The translations under genes and the position numbers were made by a program. The notes under the pieces were generated by a model, which had not been told where the DNA came from, did no database searches, and worked only from the letters and a program-made list of their open reading frames with translations. From assembly GCA_030065125.1 (NCBI GenBank), contig JASJDM010000007.1, forward strand, positions 1 to 64,000: a stretch of DNA of 64,000 bases, written 5' to 3'. Positions 8,743-17,710 of the stretch are shown piece after piece (position 1 is the first letter of the stretch; every line of letters starts with the position of its first letter). The DNA is from Lysobacterales bacterium. GTDB taxonomy: Bacteria > Pseudomonadota > Gammaproteobacteria > Xanthomonadales > SZUA-38.

Positions 8743-9353
8743 CCGCCAGACCCCTGCTCACTGCTGGCGTTGACGAGGCAGGCCGGGGCTGCCTGGCCGG
8801 ACCGGTAGCCGTATCCGCGGTCATCCTGGACCCGGCCCATGACTGGGAGGCCGTTGACGATTCAAAGCAGTTGTCCAGGGAGCGACGGGAAGAGCTGGCA
8901 GACATGGTTCGAAACCACTGCCTGGCCTGGCGGGTGGTGCTGATCGATCGCGCAACCATTGATCAGATCAATATCCTGCAGGCCACGCTGCTGGGCATGC
9001 GCCGGGCGGTCAAGGGTCTGGACCTTGCACCGGAGCTGGTACTGATCGACGGCAATCGCGCCCCGGAACTCGACATCGAAACCCGCACCCTGGTCGACGG
9101 CGACGCTCTTGAAAAGTGTATCGGCGCTGCTTCCATCCTGGCCAAAACCCATCGGGACGCCTATATGACCCGGTTGGATTCCCGTTTTCCCGAATACGGG
9201 TTCGGCCGGCACAAGGGCTACGGCACGCCGGAACATCTGCAGGCGCTGCAACGCCACGGCCCCACGCCAGAGCACCGGCGTTCATTTGCCCCGGTTCGCG
9301 ATACGCTGCAGGATGACCTGTTTGGCCCGGCCAACCCGCCCGCCGCCCCCTGA
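8739..9353 (+). CDS. rnhB: Ribonuclease HII
   Basis: Removes ribonucleotides misincorporated in DNA and RNA of RNA-DNA hybrids. The 204-residue protein has the metal-binding Asp12-Glu13 in A-G-V-D-E-A-G-R-G, a second acidic site in V-L-I-D-G-N near residue 102, and the A-S-I-L-A-K-T-H-R-D segment followed by the typical H-K-G-Y-G-T motif. It overlaps lpxB by four bases and precedes dnaE by two, the standard neighbourhood. Confidence 0.96.
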   Translation: MTARPLLTAGVDEAGRGCLAGPVAVSAVILDPAHDWEAVDDSKQLSRERREELADMVRNHCLAWRVVLIDRATIDQINILQATLLGMRRAVKGLDLAPELVLIDGNRAPELDIETRTLVDGDALEKCIGAASILAKTHRDAYMTRLDSRFPEYGFGRHKGYGTPEHLQALQRHGPTPEHRRSFAPVRDTLQDDLFGPANPPAAP

Positions 9354-9355
9354 CC

Positions 9356-12300
9356 ATGTCGTTTGTCCACCTCAACCTGCATACCGAGTACTCGTTGGTC
9401 GACAGCACGGTGCGGATCAAGCCGCTGATCAATCGGGTGGTGGAACTGGGCATGCCGGCAGTGGCGGTCACCGACCAGTGCAACCTGTTCGCCCTGGTCA
9501 AATTTTTCAAGGCCGCCGAAGCGGCCGGCATCAAGCCCCTGGCAGGCTCTGACCTGTGGGTTGCCAACCCCGAGTCCCCGGATCAACCCGACCGGCTGAC
9601 GGTGCTGTGCCAGAACCGGAGGGGCTACGGCTCATTGTGCCGGTTGATTTCCCGGGCCTACCTGGAGCGCAGCGGCCGGTTCGCCGTGGTTCAGAAGGAC
9701 TGGCTGGAACAGGAAAATGACGGGCTGATCGCTCTTGCGGGCGCCACCCACGGGGAGTTCGGACGGCTGCTGCTGGACGGTAAACCCAAGCGCGCGGCCG
9801 AAACCCTGGGCTACTGGGCCGGCCTGTTCGATGACCGCTTCTACGTGGACCTGACCCGTACCGGCAGGGAGGGCGAACGTCGCTATGAAGACGGCGCCCT
9901 GGATGCGGCACACCGCTGTGGTCTGCCTGTGGTGGCCACCAACGACGTGCGTTTTGTCCACCAGTCTGACTACGCGGCCCACGAAGCTCGGGTCTGTATC
10001 CACGAAGGGCGCATGCTCAATGACCCGAGCCGCCCCAGAAACTACACCGCCGAACAATACCTGCGGTCACCGCAAGAAATGGCCCAGGTGTTCGACGACA
10101 TTCCGGAGACCCTGACCAACGCCCTGGAACTGGCCAAGCGCTGCAACCTGAGCCTGGACCTGGGGACCTACTATCTGCCGGATTTCCCGGTCCCGGAAAA
10201 CCACACCATTGAATCCCACCTGCGCAGCGAGGCCCAGCGCGGGCTGGAGGAGCGCCTGGCCGTACATCCGGTGGCCGAAGGATTCTCACTGGACGATTAC
10301 AACGATCGTCTGGAGCATGAACTGGGCGTGATCTGCCAGATGGGGTTTCCGGGCTACTTTCTGATCGTGGCCGACTTCATCCGCTGGGCCAAGGAACAAC
10401 TCATACCCGTTGGTCCCGGCCGCGGATCCGGAGCGGGTTCGCTGGTGGCTTACTGCCTGGGCATCACCGACCTGGACCCGCTGGAACACGAACTGCTGTT
10501 CGAGCGCTTCCTCAACCCGGAACGGGTGTCGATGCCGGACTTCGACGTGGACTTCTGCATGGACCGCCGGGACGAAGTCATCGATTACGTGGCCCAGACC
10601 TACGGGCGCGGCCATGTATCCCAGATCATCACCTACGGCAGCATGGCGGCCCGGGCCGTGGTGCGGGACACCGGCCGCGTGCTGGGGATGCCCTACGGCC
10701 AGGTCGACGGGGTGGCCAAGCTGATTCCCATGACCCTGGGCATCACCCTGGACGCCGCGCTGGCCGAAGAGGGTGAACTGAAAGAGCGAACCGAGACCGA
10801 GGATGAGGTAGGTGAACTCATGGGCCTGGCCCAGTCCCTGGAAGGCCTGGCCCGCAATGCGGGGAAACATGCCGGCGGCGTGGTCATCGCCCCCAGCGCG
10901 CTCACCGAATACTGCCCGCTGTACTGCGAATCCGGCGGTGAGAGCGTGGTCACCCAGTTCGACAAGGACGACGTTGAGGCCGTGGGACTGGTCAAGTTCG
11001 ACTTTCTGGGCCTGCGCACCCTGACCATCATTGACTGGGCGGTGGAAGCCATCAACCGCGGCCGCCAGGCAAACCAGCAGGAACCCCTGGACATCAACAA
11101 GCTGCCCATGGATGACCAGAGGGCCTTCAAGCTGCTGCAGGCCTGCGACACCACCGCGGTGTTCCAGCTGGAATCCCGGGGCATGAAGGACCTGATCCGA
11201 CGACTCAAGCCCAGCTCCTTCGACGACATCGTGGCGCTCGTGGCACTGTTCCGGCCGGGCCCGCTGGATTCGGGCATGGTGGATACCTACATCGACTGCA
11301 AGCACGGCCGCGCCCCGGTCAGGTATCCACACCCGGACCTTGAACCCATTCTCAAGGAAACCCACGGCGTGATCCTCTACCAGGAACAGGTCATGCAGAT
11401 CGCCCAGGTCCTGGCCGGTTACACCCTGGGCGGCGCCGATATCCTGCGCCGGGCCATGGGTAAGAAGAAACCGGCGGAGATGGCCAAGCAGCGGACCATT
11501 TTCGTGGACGGCGCCGTTGGCCGGGAAATCGATGCTGCCCTGGCTGAATCCATCTTCGACCTGATGGAGACCTTCGCCGGGTACGGCTTCAACAAGTCCC
11601 ACTCGGCTGCCTATGCGCTGCTGTCATACCAGACCGCATTCCTGAAAGCCCACTATCCGGCGGAGTTTCTGGCCGCGGTGCTGTCCTCGGACATGGACAA
11701 CACGGACAAGGTGGTGATTTTCTTCGACGACGCCCGCCAGCGTGGGTTGACCATTGACCCGCCCAACGTCAACCGCTCCATGTACCCCTTCACGGCAACC
11801 GCATCGGACCGGATACTGTACGGCCTCGGCGCCATCAAGGGGGTCGGACAGTCCGCCATCGAAGGCATCATCGAGGAACGCGAGAATGGCGGGCCATTTG
11901 CCGACCTGATGGATTTCTGTACCCGGGTTGACCTGCAGAAGGTCAACCGCCGGGTGATCGAATCACTGATCAAAGCCGGCGCCATGGACGACCTGGGCCC
12001 CAACCGGGGTTCCCTGGCCCACGGCCTGCCCGAGGTACTCAAGGCGGCAGAGCAGCACTACCGCGATCAGGCCGCTGGGCAGTCGGACATGTTTGGCGCA
12101 CCGACACCCGTGGCGTCACCCAGCCAGCCCGCCACCGTGGCCGACTGGGACGAAGAGGTCCGGCTCAGCGGCGAGCGTGACACCCTGGGTCTCTACCTGA
12201 GCGGTCACCCTATCGCCAGCCTGGCCAGGGACCTGACGCCCATCGTCAGCTGCACCCTGGGTGAGGCTGAGCGCCACTTCGGCTCCAAGGTGGGGCAGCG

Positions 12301-12811
12301 GGGCAGCGGATACGCCAACCGGGGCACTCCCGGCACCCTTGCGGGCATGGTCATCAGCGTGCGCCGGCGCGGTGAGCGCAGTGCCTTCGCAGTCATCGAA
12401 GACCCATCCGGCCGCATGGAGCTGGCGATCTACGGGAACGTGCTGCAGGACAACTCAGAACTGCTGGTCAGGGACCAGGTGGTTATTGCCGAGGGCAACC
12501 TGGTGCCGGACGACTTCAGCGGCGGCCTGCAGATGCGGGTCAACCAGCTCATGTCACTGGACCAGGCGCTGCCGCGATACGTCAGGGCCGTGGCGGTGCG
12601 TGCGGACGCGGCGTTCAACATCAGGCAGTTCCGCGAGATGATTCAGCAGCACCAGCCTGGCGATACGCCAGTGCTGCTGGACTACCAGTCAGACGGGGCC
12701 ACCGCCCGTCTGAAGCTGGACGAAAGCTGCCGGGTCCGGCCCACCCGGGGCCTGATCAAGGACCTCAAGCAACTGCCTGGGGTGGACGCCGCACAACTGG
12801 TGTTTGCGTGA
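9356..12811 (+). CDS. dnaE: DNA polymerase III alpha subunit
   Basis: Replicative polymerase of the chromosome. The 1151-residue protein matches DnaE1 length (about 1160). It begins with a PHP domain (H-L-N-L-H-T-E-Y-S near residue 4), then the C-family polymerase palm with catalytic aspartates in P-D-F-D-V-D-F near residue 397. Fingers follow, then a helix-hairpin-helix region (I-K-G-V-G near residue 828) and a C-terminal OB fold. No exonuclease domain is fused, as usual in gammaproteobacteria where DnaQ is separate. It is the last gene of the run from rseP; the repeat array and a fresh promoter follow. Confidence 0.97.
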   Translation: MSFVHLNLHTEYSLVDSTVRIKPLINRVVELGMPAVAVTDQCNLFALVKFFKAAEAAGIKPLAGSDLWVANPESPDQPDRLTVLCQNRRGYGSLCRLISRAYLERSGRFAVVQKDWLEQENDGLIALAGATHGEFGRLLLDGKPKRAAETLGYWAGLFDDRFYVDLTRTGREGERRYEDGALDAAHRCGLPVVATNDVRFVHQSDYAAHEARVCIHEGRMLNDPSRPRNYTAEQYLRSPQEMAQVFDDIPETLTNALELAKRCNLSLDLGTYYLPDFPVPENHTIESHLRSEAQRGLEERLAVHPVAEGFSLDDYNDRLEHELGVICQMGFPGYFLIVADFIRWAKEQLIPVGPGRGSGAGSLVAYCLGITDLDPLEHELLFERFLNPERVSMPDFDVDFCMDRRDEVIDYVAQTYGRGHVSQIITYGSMAARAVVRDTGRVLGMPYGQVDGVAKLIPMTLGITLDAALAEEGELKERTETEDEVGELMGLAQSLEGLARNAGKHAGGVVIAPSALTEYCPLYCESGGESVVTQFDKDDVEAVGLVKFDFLGLRTLTIIDWAVEAINRGRQANQQEPLDINKLPMDDQRAFKLLQACDTTAVFQLESRGMKDLIRRLKPSSFDDIVALVALFRPGPLDSGMVDTYIDCKHGRAPVRYPHPDLEPILKETHGVILYQEQVMQIAQVLAGYTLGGADILRRAMGKKKPAEMAKQRTIFVDGAVGREIDAALAESIFDLMETFAGYGFNKSHSAAYALLSYQTAFLKAHYPAEFLAAVLSSDMDNTDKVVIFFDDARQRGLTIDPPNVNRSMYPFTATASDRILYGLGAIKGVGQSAIEGIIEERENGGPFADLMDFCTRVDLQKVNRRVIESLIKAGAMDDLGPNRGSLAHGLPEVLKAAEQHYRDQAAGQSDMFGAPTPVASPSQPATVADWDEEVRLSGERDTLGLYLSGHPIASLARDLTPIVSCTLGEAERHFGSKVGQRGSGYANRGTPGTLAGMVISVRRRGERSAFAVIEDPSGRMELAIYGNVLQDNSELLVRDQVVIAEGNLVPDDFSGGLQMRVNQLMSLDQALPRYVRAVAVRADAAFNIRQFREMIQQHQPGDTPVLLDYQSDGATARLKLDESCRVRPTRGLIKDLKQLPGVDAAQLVFA

Positions 12812-12817
12812 TGTTCG

Positions 12818-13115
12818 TTCATCCGCAAGACGGGACATCCTGTCCCGCTCGCGGCCGGGAATCGAAAACGCAGTTTCCGATTCCCTTGCGGCCTCCGGCC
12901 GTTGGCACATGATTCGTTCATCCGCGAGATCGTCCGTCCATGGACGACTCGCGGACGCTTCGCAAAAACGCGGTTTTGCTTCGCTTACGGCCTCCGGCCA
13001 TTGGCGGGTTGGTTTATCCGCAAGACGCGTCATCCATGACGCGCTCGCGGGCGCTACGCAAAATGTGATTTTGCTTCGCTTACGGCCTCCGGCCGTTGGC
13101 ACATCCATGTGCCAA
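12818..13115. repeat. Three tandem copies of long palindromic repeat (family R1)
   Basis: Copies at 12818-12910, 12917-13008 and 13013-13115, spaced 96-99 bases. Each starts TT(C/T)ATCCGC and holds three hairpins in order: a first hairpin flanked by CCGC(A/G)AG and CTCGCGG, a second A/T-centred hairpin, and GGCC-TCC-GGCC. First stems differ: CGGGACA/TGTCCCG, TCGTCC/GGACGA and CGCGTCAT/ATGACGCG. Copy 1 has a distinct second stem of 13 bases with one mismatch (12857-12869 with 12873-12885). Only the last copy ends with the complete palindrome TTGGCACATCCATGTGCCAA (13096-13115). The array fills the dnaE-accA gap; I see no gene in it. Confidence 0.85.
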
Positions 13116-13134
13116 GGGTTGCCAGGGGTCTTCG

Positions 13135-13164
13135 TTCTAAACTTGGGGCGTTACCCGTTATAAT
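13135..13164 (+). promoter_or_regulatory. Predicted accA promoter with perfect -10 box
   Basis: TATAAT at 13159-13164 is a consensus -10. A weak -35 (TTCTAA, 13135-13140) lies 18 bases upstream. A start site seven bases past the box would fall on the accA ATG at 13171, giving a leaderless message. No Shine-Dalgarno-like sequence stands before that ATG, which agrees. Confidence 0.55.
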
Positions 13165-13170
13165 TCCTGG

Positions 13171-14130
13171 ATGACTAACAACACCCAATTCCTGGACTTC
13201 GAACAACCCATTGCGGAACTCGAAGCGAAGATCAAGGAACTGCGCTACGTCGGCTCGGACAACGCGATGAACCTGGAAGAGGAAATCCATCGCCTGGAAG
13301 AGAAGCTGCGCAGCCGCACCAAGTCTATTTTTGCGTCTCTGGATCCGTGGCAGATTTCCCAGCTGGCGCGACACCCCGAGCGCCCCTACACCCTGGATTA
13401 CGTGAGCCGCATCACCAGCGAGTTTCACGAACTCCATGGCGACCGCGCCTATGCCGACGACAGTGCGGTGATCGGCGGCCTGGCCAGGATCGATGACCGG
13501 GCGGTCATGATCATCGGCCACCAGAAGGGGCGGGACACCAAGGAAAAGGTGCGGCGTAACTTCGGCATGCCGCGACCCGAGGGGTATCGCAAGTGCCTGC
13601 GCCTGATGAAAATGGCGGAGCGCTTCGAGCTGCCGGTGCTGACCTTTATCGACACTCCGGGCGCCTACCCCGGAGTGGGCGCAGAAGAGCGCGGACAGAG
13701 CGAGGCCATCGCGCGCAACCTGTTCGAGATGTCGCAGCTGCGCACTCCCATTGTCTGCACGGTCATTGGCGAAGGTGGTTCCGGCGGTGCCCTGGCCATC
13801 GGCGTTGGCGACGTCACCCTGATGCTGGAGTATGCAACGTACTCGGTGATTTCCCCCGAAGGCTGTGCGTCTATCCTTTGGAAGAGCCGGGACTATGCCA
13901 AGGACGCCGCGGCTGCGCTGAGCATTACCTCTAAAAACCTGAAGGGTCTGGGCCTGATCGACGGCATCGTCGCCGAACCGCTGGGTGGTGCGCACCGGGA
14001 TGTTGACGGCATTGCCGATGCCCTTAAATCTACCCTGGTCCAGTCACTGGAGGAACTCGAAGGCAAGAGCATGGACGAACTGCTGGAGCGCCGCTACCAG
14101 AGACTGATGCAGTACGGCGCCTACAAATAG
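13171..14130 (+). CDS. accA: Acetyl-CoA carboxylase carboxyltransferase alpha subunit
   Basis: Alpha half of the carboxyltransferase that makes malonyl-CoA with AccD, the first step of fatty acid synthesis. The 319-residue protein matches the family length. It begins with the typical [12 protein letters not shown], contains [15 protein letters not shown], and has the oxyanion-type loop [12 protein letters not shown]. The family commonly follows dnaE, as here, but with a repeat array and its own consensus -10 box between. The message is predicted to be leaderless. tilS follows after 15 bases. Confidence 0.96.
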   Translation: MTNNTQFLDFEQPIAELEAKIKELRYVGSDNAMNLEEEIHRLEEKLRSRTKSIFASLDPWQISQLARHPERPYTLDYVSRITSEFHELHGDRAYADDSAVIGGLARIDDRAVMIIGHQKGRDTKEKVRRNFGMPRPEGYRKCLRLMKMAERFELPVLTFIDTPGAYPGVGAEERGQSEAIARNLFEMSQLRTPIVCTVIGEGGSGGALAIGVGDVTLMLEYATYSVISPEGCASILWKSRDYAKDAAAALSITSKNLKGLGLIDGIVAEPLGGAHRDVDGIADALKSTLVQSLEELEGKSMDELLERRYQRLMQYGAYK

Positions 14131-14145
14131 TACCGCCATCCAGCC

Positions 14146-15486
14146 GTGTCCGCGCCCGGCCACCCCCCAAGCCTGTCAACAGTAGCTGAGCAATTCCTGG
14201 ATCAGCACCTGCCCACACCTTTTACCGGGCGGCTGCTGGTTGCGCTGAGCGGCGGTGCCGACTCAACCGCCCTGCTCCTGTCCATTAGCGAAACTGCTCA
14301 TGCCGGTCAGCATCCGCTGGAGGCGCTGCATTTCAACCATGCTGTCCAGGACCATTCCGACCAGTGGCAGACCCACAGCCAGCAACTGTGCGACAGCCTG
14401 GGGCTGGCATTGCATTGCGGCCTGGCCCGGGGCTGGTCCCGCCAGCAGCCCAGCGAAACCGAACTGCGACAGGCGCGGTATGACTGGATGAACGAATTGA
14501 TGAAACCGGGCGACGCCCTGCTCACGGCGCACCATCGCGATGACCTGGCTGAAACCCTGTTGCTCAACCTGATGCGTGCCAGCGGTATTCACGGACAGCG
14601 GGCCATCGCCCCCAGCCGTACATTCGGGCCGGGGCTGCTGCTCAGGCCATTTCTGCCGCTGCGCCGATCCCGGATCGAAAGCTGGCTGCAGCAACGCGGA
14701 GTCCAGTGGATGGATGATCCCAGCAACCGCGACCCGGGCGTTCCGCGCAGTTTCATCCGGCACCAGGTCATCCCGGAACTGCAAAAGCACTGGCCGGATG
14801 CCGCGGAGTCGCTGGCACGCAGTGCCGAGCTGTCGGGCGAGGCCGCCGCCCTGGTGGACGAATACTGCGACCAGGACCTGGATGCACTGGTGGATCCGGG
14901 CCAGGACGCGTTGAGCGTCAGTGGCCTGCAGCAGCTGCAGCCGGCACGCCAGCGCGCAGTTATCAGGCGCTGGATCCAGCGCCGGGGTTTCCCCGCACCG
15001 CCAGCCAGTCGGCTGATGGAGCTGCAGCGACAGTTGTCGGGTGACGGCGGCCTGCTGATCGCCTGGCCCAACTGTGAGCTGCGCCGCTACCGGGACGGAC
15101 TTCGACTCATGCATCCGCTGCTGGACATAGCGACCGACTGGCGGGTGGAGTGGCACCGGGGAGCCTGTGAGCTTCCCGCCGGACTTGGCCGCCTGGAATG
15201 GCGGCGTTTGTCAGACAACAGCCTGGTGGACGGGCCGGTACCGCCGCTGTCGGTGGATTTCGACCCGGCCTGTTCCCGCTTCAGGCCCGCGGGCAGCGCC
15301 CGCACCCGGACGCTGAAAAATCTGTTCCAGGAGCAGGGTATTCCACCGTGGGAGCGCGTCCGGATTCCGCGGATCTACCGGGGGCAGGAACTGATTGGCC
15401 TGGGGGACCTGCTGGGCTCCGACTCGCTGGCGCAATTGCAGCAGGAAACCCAGAGCAGGCTGGTATGGCAGCGAGGCCGAAACTGA
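14146..15486 (+). CDS. tilS: tRNA(Ile)-lysidine synthase
   Basis: Adds lysine to C34 of the CAU-anticodon tRNA-Ile so that it reads AUA. The GTG at 14146 gives 446 residues. The ATP-binding PP-loop S-G-G-A-D-S lies at residues 35-40, and H-H-R-D-D-L-A-E-T-L-L-L-N follows near residue 127. The C-terminal substrate-binding domains include R-T-L-K-N-L-F-Q-E near residue 386. It sits 15 bases after accA, as is common. No better in-frame start is evident near the PP-loop. Confidence 0.93.
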   Translation: MSAPGHPPSLSTVAEQFLDQHLPTPFTGRLLVALSGGADSTALLLSISETAHAGQHPLEALHFNHAVQDHSDQWQTHSQQLCDSLGLALHCGLARGWSRQQPSETELRQARYDWMNELMKPGDALLTAHHRDDLAETLLLNLMRASGIHGQRAIAPSRTFGPGLLLRPFLPLRRSRIESWLQQRGVQWMDDPSNRDPGVPRSFIRHQVIPELQKHWPDAAESLARSAELSGEAAALVDEYCDQDLDALVDPGQDALSVSGLQQLQPARQRAVIRRWIQRRGFPAPPASRLMELQRQLSGDGGLLIAWPNCELRRYRDGLRLMHPLLDIATDWRVEWHRGACELPAGLGRLEWRRLSDNSLVDGPVPPLSVDFDPACSRFRPAGSARTRTLKNLFQEQGIPPWERVRIPRIYRGQELIGLGDLLGSDSLAQLQQETQSRLVWQRGRN

Positions 15487-15559
15487 GCTGTTCGTTGCCC
15501 GCGGTCTGTATCATAATTGCCTGCCCCGGCAGGAGACTGCGCAGCACGGCAACGGGCCG

Positions 15560-15799
15560 ATGACCGACAGCAAACAGCAAGCCCCGGATTTCGAAGAGGC
15601 GCTCAAGGAACTGGAAACACTGGTCGAGTCCATGGAACAGGGTGACCTGACCCTGGAGCAGTCCCTGGCAAGTTTTGAGCGCGGCGTGGCACTGACGCGC
15701 CTCTGCCGGGACGCACTGGACCAGGCGCAGCTCAAGGTGGATAAACTGCTGGAGAACGATTCGGATGCAACCGAACCCCTCGACCCCGAGTCCGATTGA
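15560..15799 (+). CDS. xseB: Exodeoxyribonuclease VII small subunit
   Basis: Small helical subunit that joins XseA to degrade single-stranded DNA. The 79 residues fit the family: F-E-E-A-L-K-E-L-E near residue 10, then G-D-L-T-L-E-Q-S-L near residue 28, then G-V-A-L, then a charged C terminus. ATG 15560 is chosen over the longer open frame because it gives the normal length. The 3' end overlaps ispA by 35 bases, as is usual for xseB-ispA. The large subunit xseA is not in the window. Confidence 0.93.
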   Translation: MTDSKQQAPDFEEALKELETLVESMEQGDLTLEQSLASFERGVALTRLCRDALDQAQLKVDKLLENDSDATEPLDPESD

Positions 15800-16667
15800 C
15801 CAGCACATCGCGAAACTGGTCGCGCAGGTCAACGATCAACTCGAGCGACACCTGCCGCCGGAATCAATGGCGCCCAGGCGACTGCACGCCGCCATGCGGT
15901 ACGCCGTGCTGGGCGGCGGCAAGCGCATGCGGCCCCTGTTCGTATATGGCGCCGCTGAAGCTCTGGCGGCTTCGCCCGAATCCGCCGATCCGCTGGCCTG
16001 CGCGGTCGAGCTGATTCACGCCTATTCCCTGATTCACGATGACCTCCCGGTGATGGATGACGACGATCTGCGGCGAGGCCGTCCAACCTGTCATCGCGCG
16101 TTTGACGAGGCCACCGCGGTGCTGGCAGGTGATGCGCTGCAGGCATTGGCTTTCGACGTGCTCGTTTCTGATCTTCCACCGAGCGCCGACGCGGCCGGCC
16201 TGGTGACGCTGCTCGCCCGCTCCTGTGGGTCCCGCGGTATGGCGGGTGGCCAGGCCGTTGACCTGGAAGCGGTTGGCGAATCCATGGGCCTGGAGGCGCT
16301 GAAAAACATGCACGAACTCAAAACCGGTGCGCTCATCACCTGCGCCGTGGAATTGCCGGCGGTGCTGCACCGGGCGGGCCAGGCCCAGCGCGACGCGCTG
16401 CGGCGTTACGGCCAGTGTATCGGGCTGGCGTTTCAGATCCACGACGACGTACTGGACATCGAGGGAGACACCGCGGAGATCGGCAAACCCCAGGGCTCCG
16501 ACCAGGAGCAGAACAAGCCGACCTTTCCGGCCTGTGTCGGCCTGGAGGCCTCGCGCAAGATGGCCGGAGACCTGTTCCAGGAAGCCATGGACTGCCTGTC
16601 CGCCCTGCCCGGCTCCACCGGTCTTTTGGAATACCTCGCCCGGTTCACCGTGGAGCGATCACGTTGA
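15765..16667 (+). CDS. ispA: Farnesyl diphosphate synthase (short-chain prenyl transferase)
   Basis: Condenses dimethylallyl and isopentenyl diphosphates to geranyl and farnesyl diphosphate for quinones and undecaprenyl carriers. The 300-residue protein has G-G-G-K-R-M-R-P near residue 50, the first aspartate-rich motif D-D-L-P-V-M-D-D-D-D at 92-101, and the second in Q-I-H-D-D-V-L-D. The start overlaps xseB. In many relatives dxs follows; here a small EF-hand gene overlaps its stop instead, so no deoxyxylulose-pathway gene is linked. Confidence 0.95.
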   Translation: MQPNPSTPSPIDQHIAKLVAQVNDQLERHLPPESMAPRRLHAAMRYAVLGGGKRMRPLFVYGAAEALAASPESADPLACAVELIHAYSLIHDDLPVMDDDDLRRGRPTCHRAFDEATAVLAGDALQALAFDVLVSDLPPSADAAGLVTLLARSCGSRGMAGGQAVDLEAVGESMGLEALKNMHELKTGALITCAVELPAVLHRAGQAQRDALRRYGQCIGLAFQIHDDVLDIEGDTAEIGKPQGSDQEQNKPTFPACVGLEASRKMAGDLFQEAMDCLSALPGSTGLLEYLARFTVERSR

Positions 16668-16912
16668 TTTCGATCAGGGACTACTTCAACCGCATTGATG
16701 GCAACGGTGACGGCCAGATCGACCAGAACGAGTTTCGGCAGCTGGCTCAGCAGCTGGGGCTGAACCGCACGGAAGATGTCATCGACGCGGTTTTTGGCGC
16801 CATCGACGCGGACGGCGACGGGCTGATCTCGCGGAGTGAGTTCAGGCAGTGGTGGGACCGGGGTGAGATGCGCCCGGATACCGGTGCCGAAGACGCCGGC
16901 ACAATGGACTGA
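16664..16912 (+). CDS. Small two-EF-hand calcium-binding protein
   Basis: A protein of about 82 residues made almost entirely of two canonical EF-hand loops: D12-x-N14-x-D16 ... I19-D20 ... E23, and D48-x-D50-x-D52 ... I55-S56 ... E59. Each is followed by E-F and flanked by helices, so it looks like a minimal calmodulin-type sensor or buffer. No signal peptide is seen, so it is probably cytosolic. The start is inferred as TTG 16664, overlapping the ispA TGA; no ATG or GTG is available in frame. Linkage to ispA suggests shared transcription, not function. Calcium binding is inferred from the loops. Confidence 0.75.
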   Translation: MISIRDYFNRIDGNGDGQIDQNEFRQLAQQLGLNRTEDVIDAVFGAIDADGDGLISRSEFRQWWDRGEMRPDTGAEDAGTMD

Positions 16913-16913
16913 A

Positions 16914-16942
16914 TTGATCGACGGGCTGGGCTAAACTATCCG
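16914..16942 (+). promoter_or_regulatory. Possible promoter ahead of the CNB-fold gene
   Basis: TTGATC (16914-16919) and TATCCG (16937-16942) with a 17-base spacer. The -35 is fair and the -10 weak. Position ahead of an independently spaced gene is the main support. Confidence 0.25.
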
Positions 16943-16984
16943 AAACAGTGTCCCTGTGGATCACTGACCGGAGAAGGAAAGCGC

Positions 16985-17389
16985 ATGAGTCATACCAAAT
17001 CTTACCTGACCGAACAGGACATGAAGCTGTTCGAGGACAAGGGAGAAATCGTCCAGTACAAGCCCAAGGACGTCATTCTTCACCAGGACACCGTGACCGA
17101 TAAGCTCTGCCTCATACGCTCCGGAGTCGTGCAGATCGATTTCAGCCGTGTCTACGCCCATGACACCCTGGCGCTGCTGGGTGACGGCGATTTCTTCGGC
17201 GAAGTCTCTTTCCTTGATCACCGCGAATCCAGCGCCAGCGCCATTGCCGCCAAACCCTGCGAAATCCTCGAGGTCGCCCACGACATCCTGCGCGAACTGC
17301 TGGCCGCAGACGACGGCCTGGGCGCCCGCTTCTACAAGACCATCGCCCTGACGCTGGCCAACCGGATTCGGTTTACTAACGTGCATTAG
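16985..17389 (+). CDS. Stand-alone cyclic-nucleotide-binding-fold protein
   Basis: 134 residues forming a single Crp-type cyclic-nucleotide-binding domain with no DNA-binding, kinase or channel partner domain. The phosphate-binding cassette region reads G-E-V-S-F-L-D-H-R-E-S-S-A-S-A at residues 72-86. Aligned with Crp (E-R-S-A), the conserved ligand-binding Arg is Ser82, so conventional cAMP or cGMP binding is doubtful. The ATG is preceded by ggagaagga at good spacing. It could be a protein-interaction module or a degenerate sensor. The gene lies 72 bases after the EF-hand gene; its stop abuts a palindromic repeat that may help end the transcript. Confidence 0.85.
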   Translation: MSHTKSYLTEQDMKLFEDKGEIVQYKPKDVILHQDTVTDKLCLIRSGVVQIDFSRVYAHDTLALLGDGDFFGEVSFLDHRESSASAIAAKPCEILEVAHDILRELLAADDGLGARFYKTIALTLANRIRFTNVH

Positions 17390-17491
17390 TTGGTCCGCAA
17401 GACCGCGCATCCTGCCCGGCTCGCAGTCGCTGCGCAAAACGCGGTTTTGCTTCGCTCACGGCCTTCGGCCGTTGGCACATCCATGTGCCAA
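17390..17491. repeat. R1 palindromic repeat, single copy
   Basis: Starts directly after the preceding stop codon. It has the first hairpin CCGCGCA-TCC-TGCCCGG with one internal mismatch, a perfect second stem GCAAAAC-GCG-GTTTTGC, GGCC-TTC-GGCC, and ends with the full 20-base palindrome at 17472-17491. The stretch 17492-17593 between this copy and the next shows no gene. Confidence 0.8.
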
Positions 17492-17593
17492 ATGGCTTCG
17501 ATCAAAACAGTTCTCATGCGGCACCGGGCATCCGAAGTGGGCGATGGCAATTTTTGGGGACACTCAAAAGGCCTTGCCGATAGTTGCTTACGC

Positions 17594-17668
17594 CGGCTCG
17601 CGGGCGCTGCGCAAAACGTGGTTTTGCTTCGCTCACGGCCTTCGGCCGTTGGCACATTTCTGTGCCAA
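17594..17668. repeat. R1 palindromic repeat, 5'-truncated copy
   Basis: Lacks the first hairpin. It keeps the second stem (GCAAAAC-GTG-GTTTTGC), the GGCC-TTC-GGCC hairpin and a closing palindrome TTGGCACA-TTTC-TGTGCCAA at 17649-17668. It leads, after about 42 bases, into the 23-bp hairpin array. Confidence 0.75.
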
Positions 17669-17710
17669 AGAGCTTCCTTCAAGCTATGTATCACAAGTCT
17701 CGCTCTTCCC

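Noticed and set aside
10286-11602. Antisense open frame of 438 codons within dnaE
   Set aside because: No domain or start signal; the polymerase motifs on the plus strand explain the sequence.
12804-13163. Open frame of 119 codons through the repeat array
   Set aside because: It simply reads through palindromic repeats; similar peptides arise at each repeat copy.
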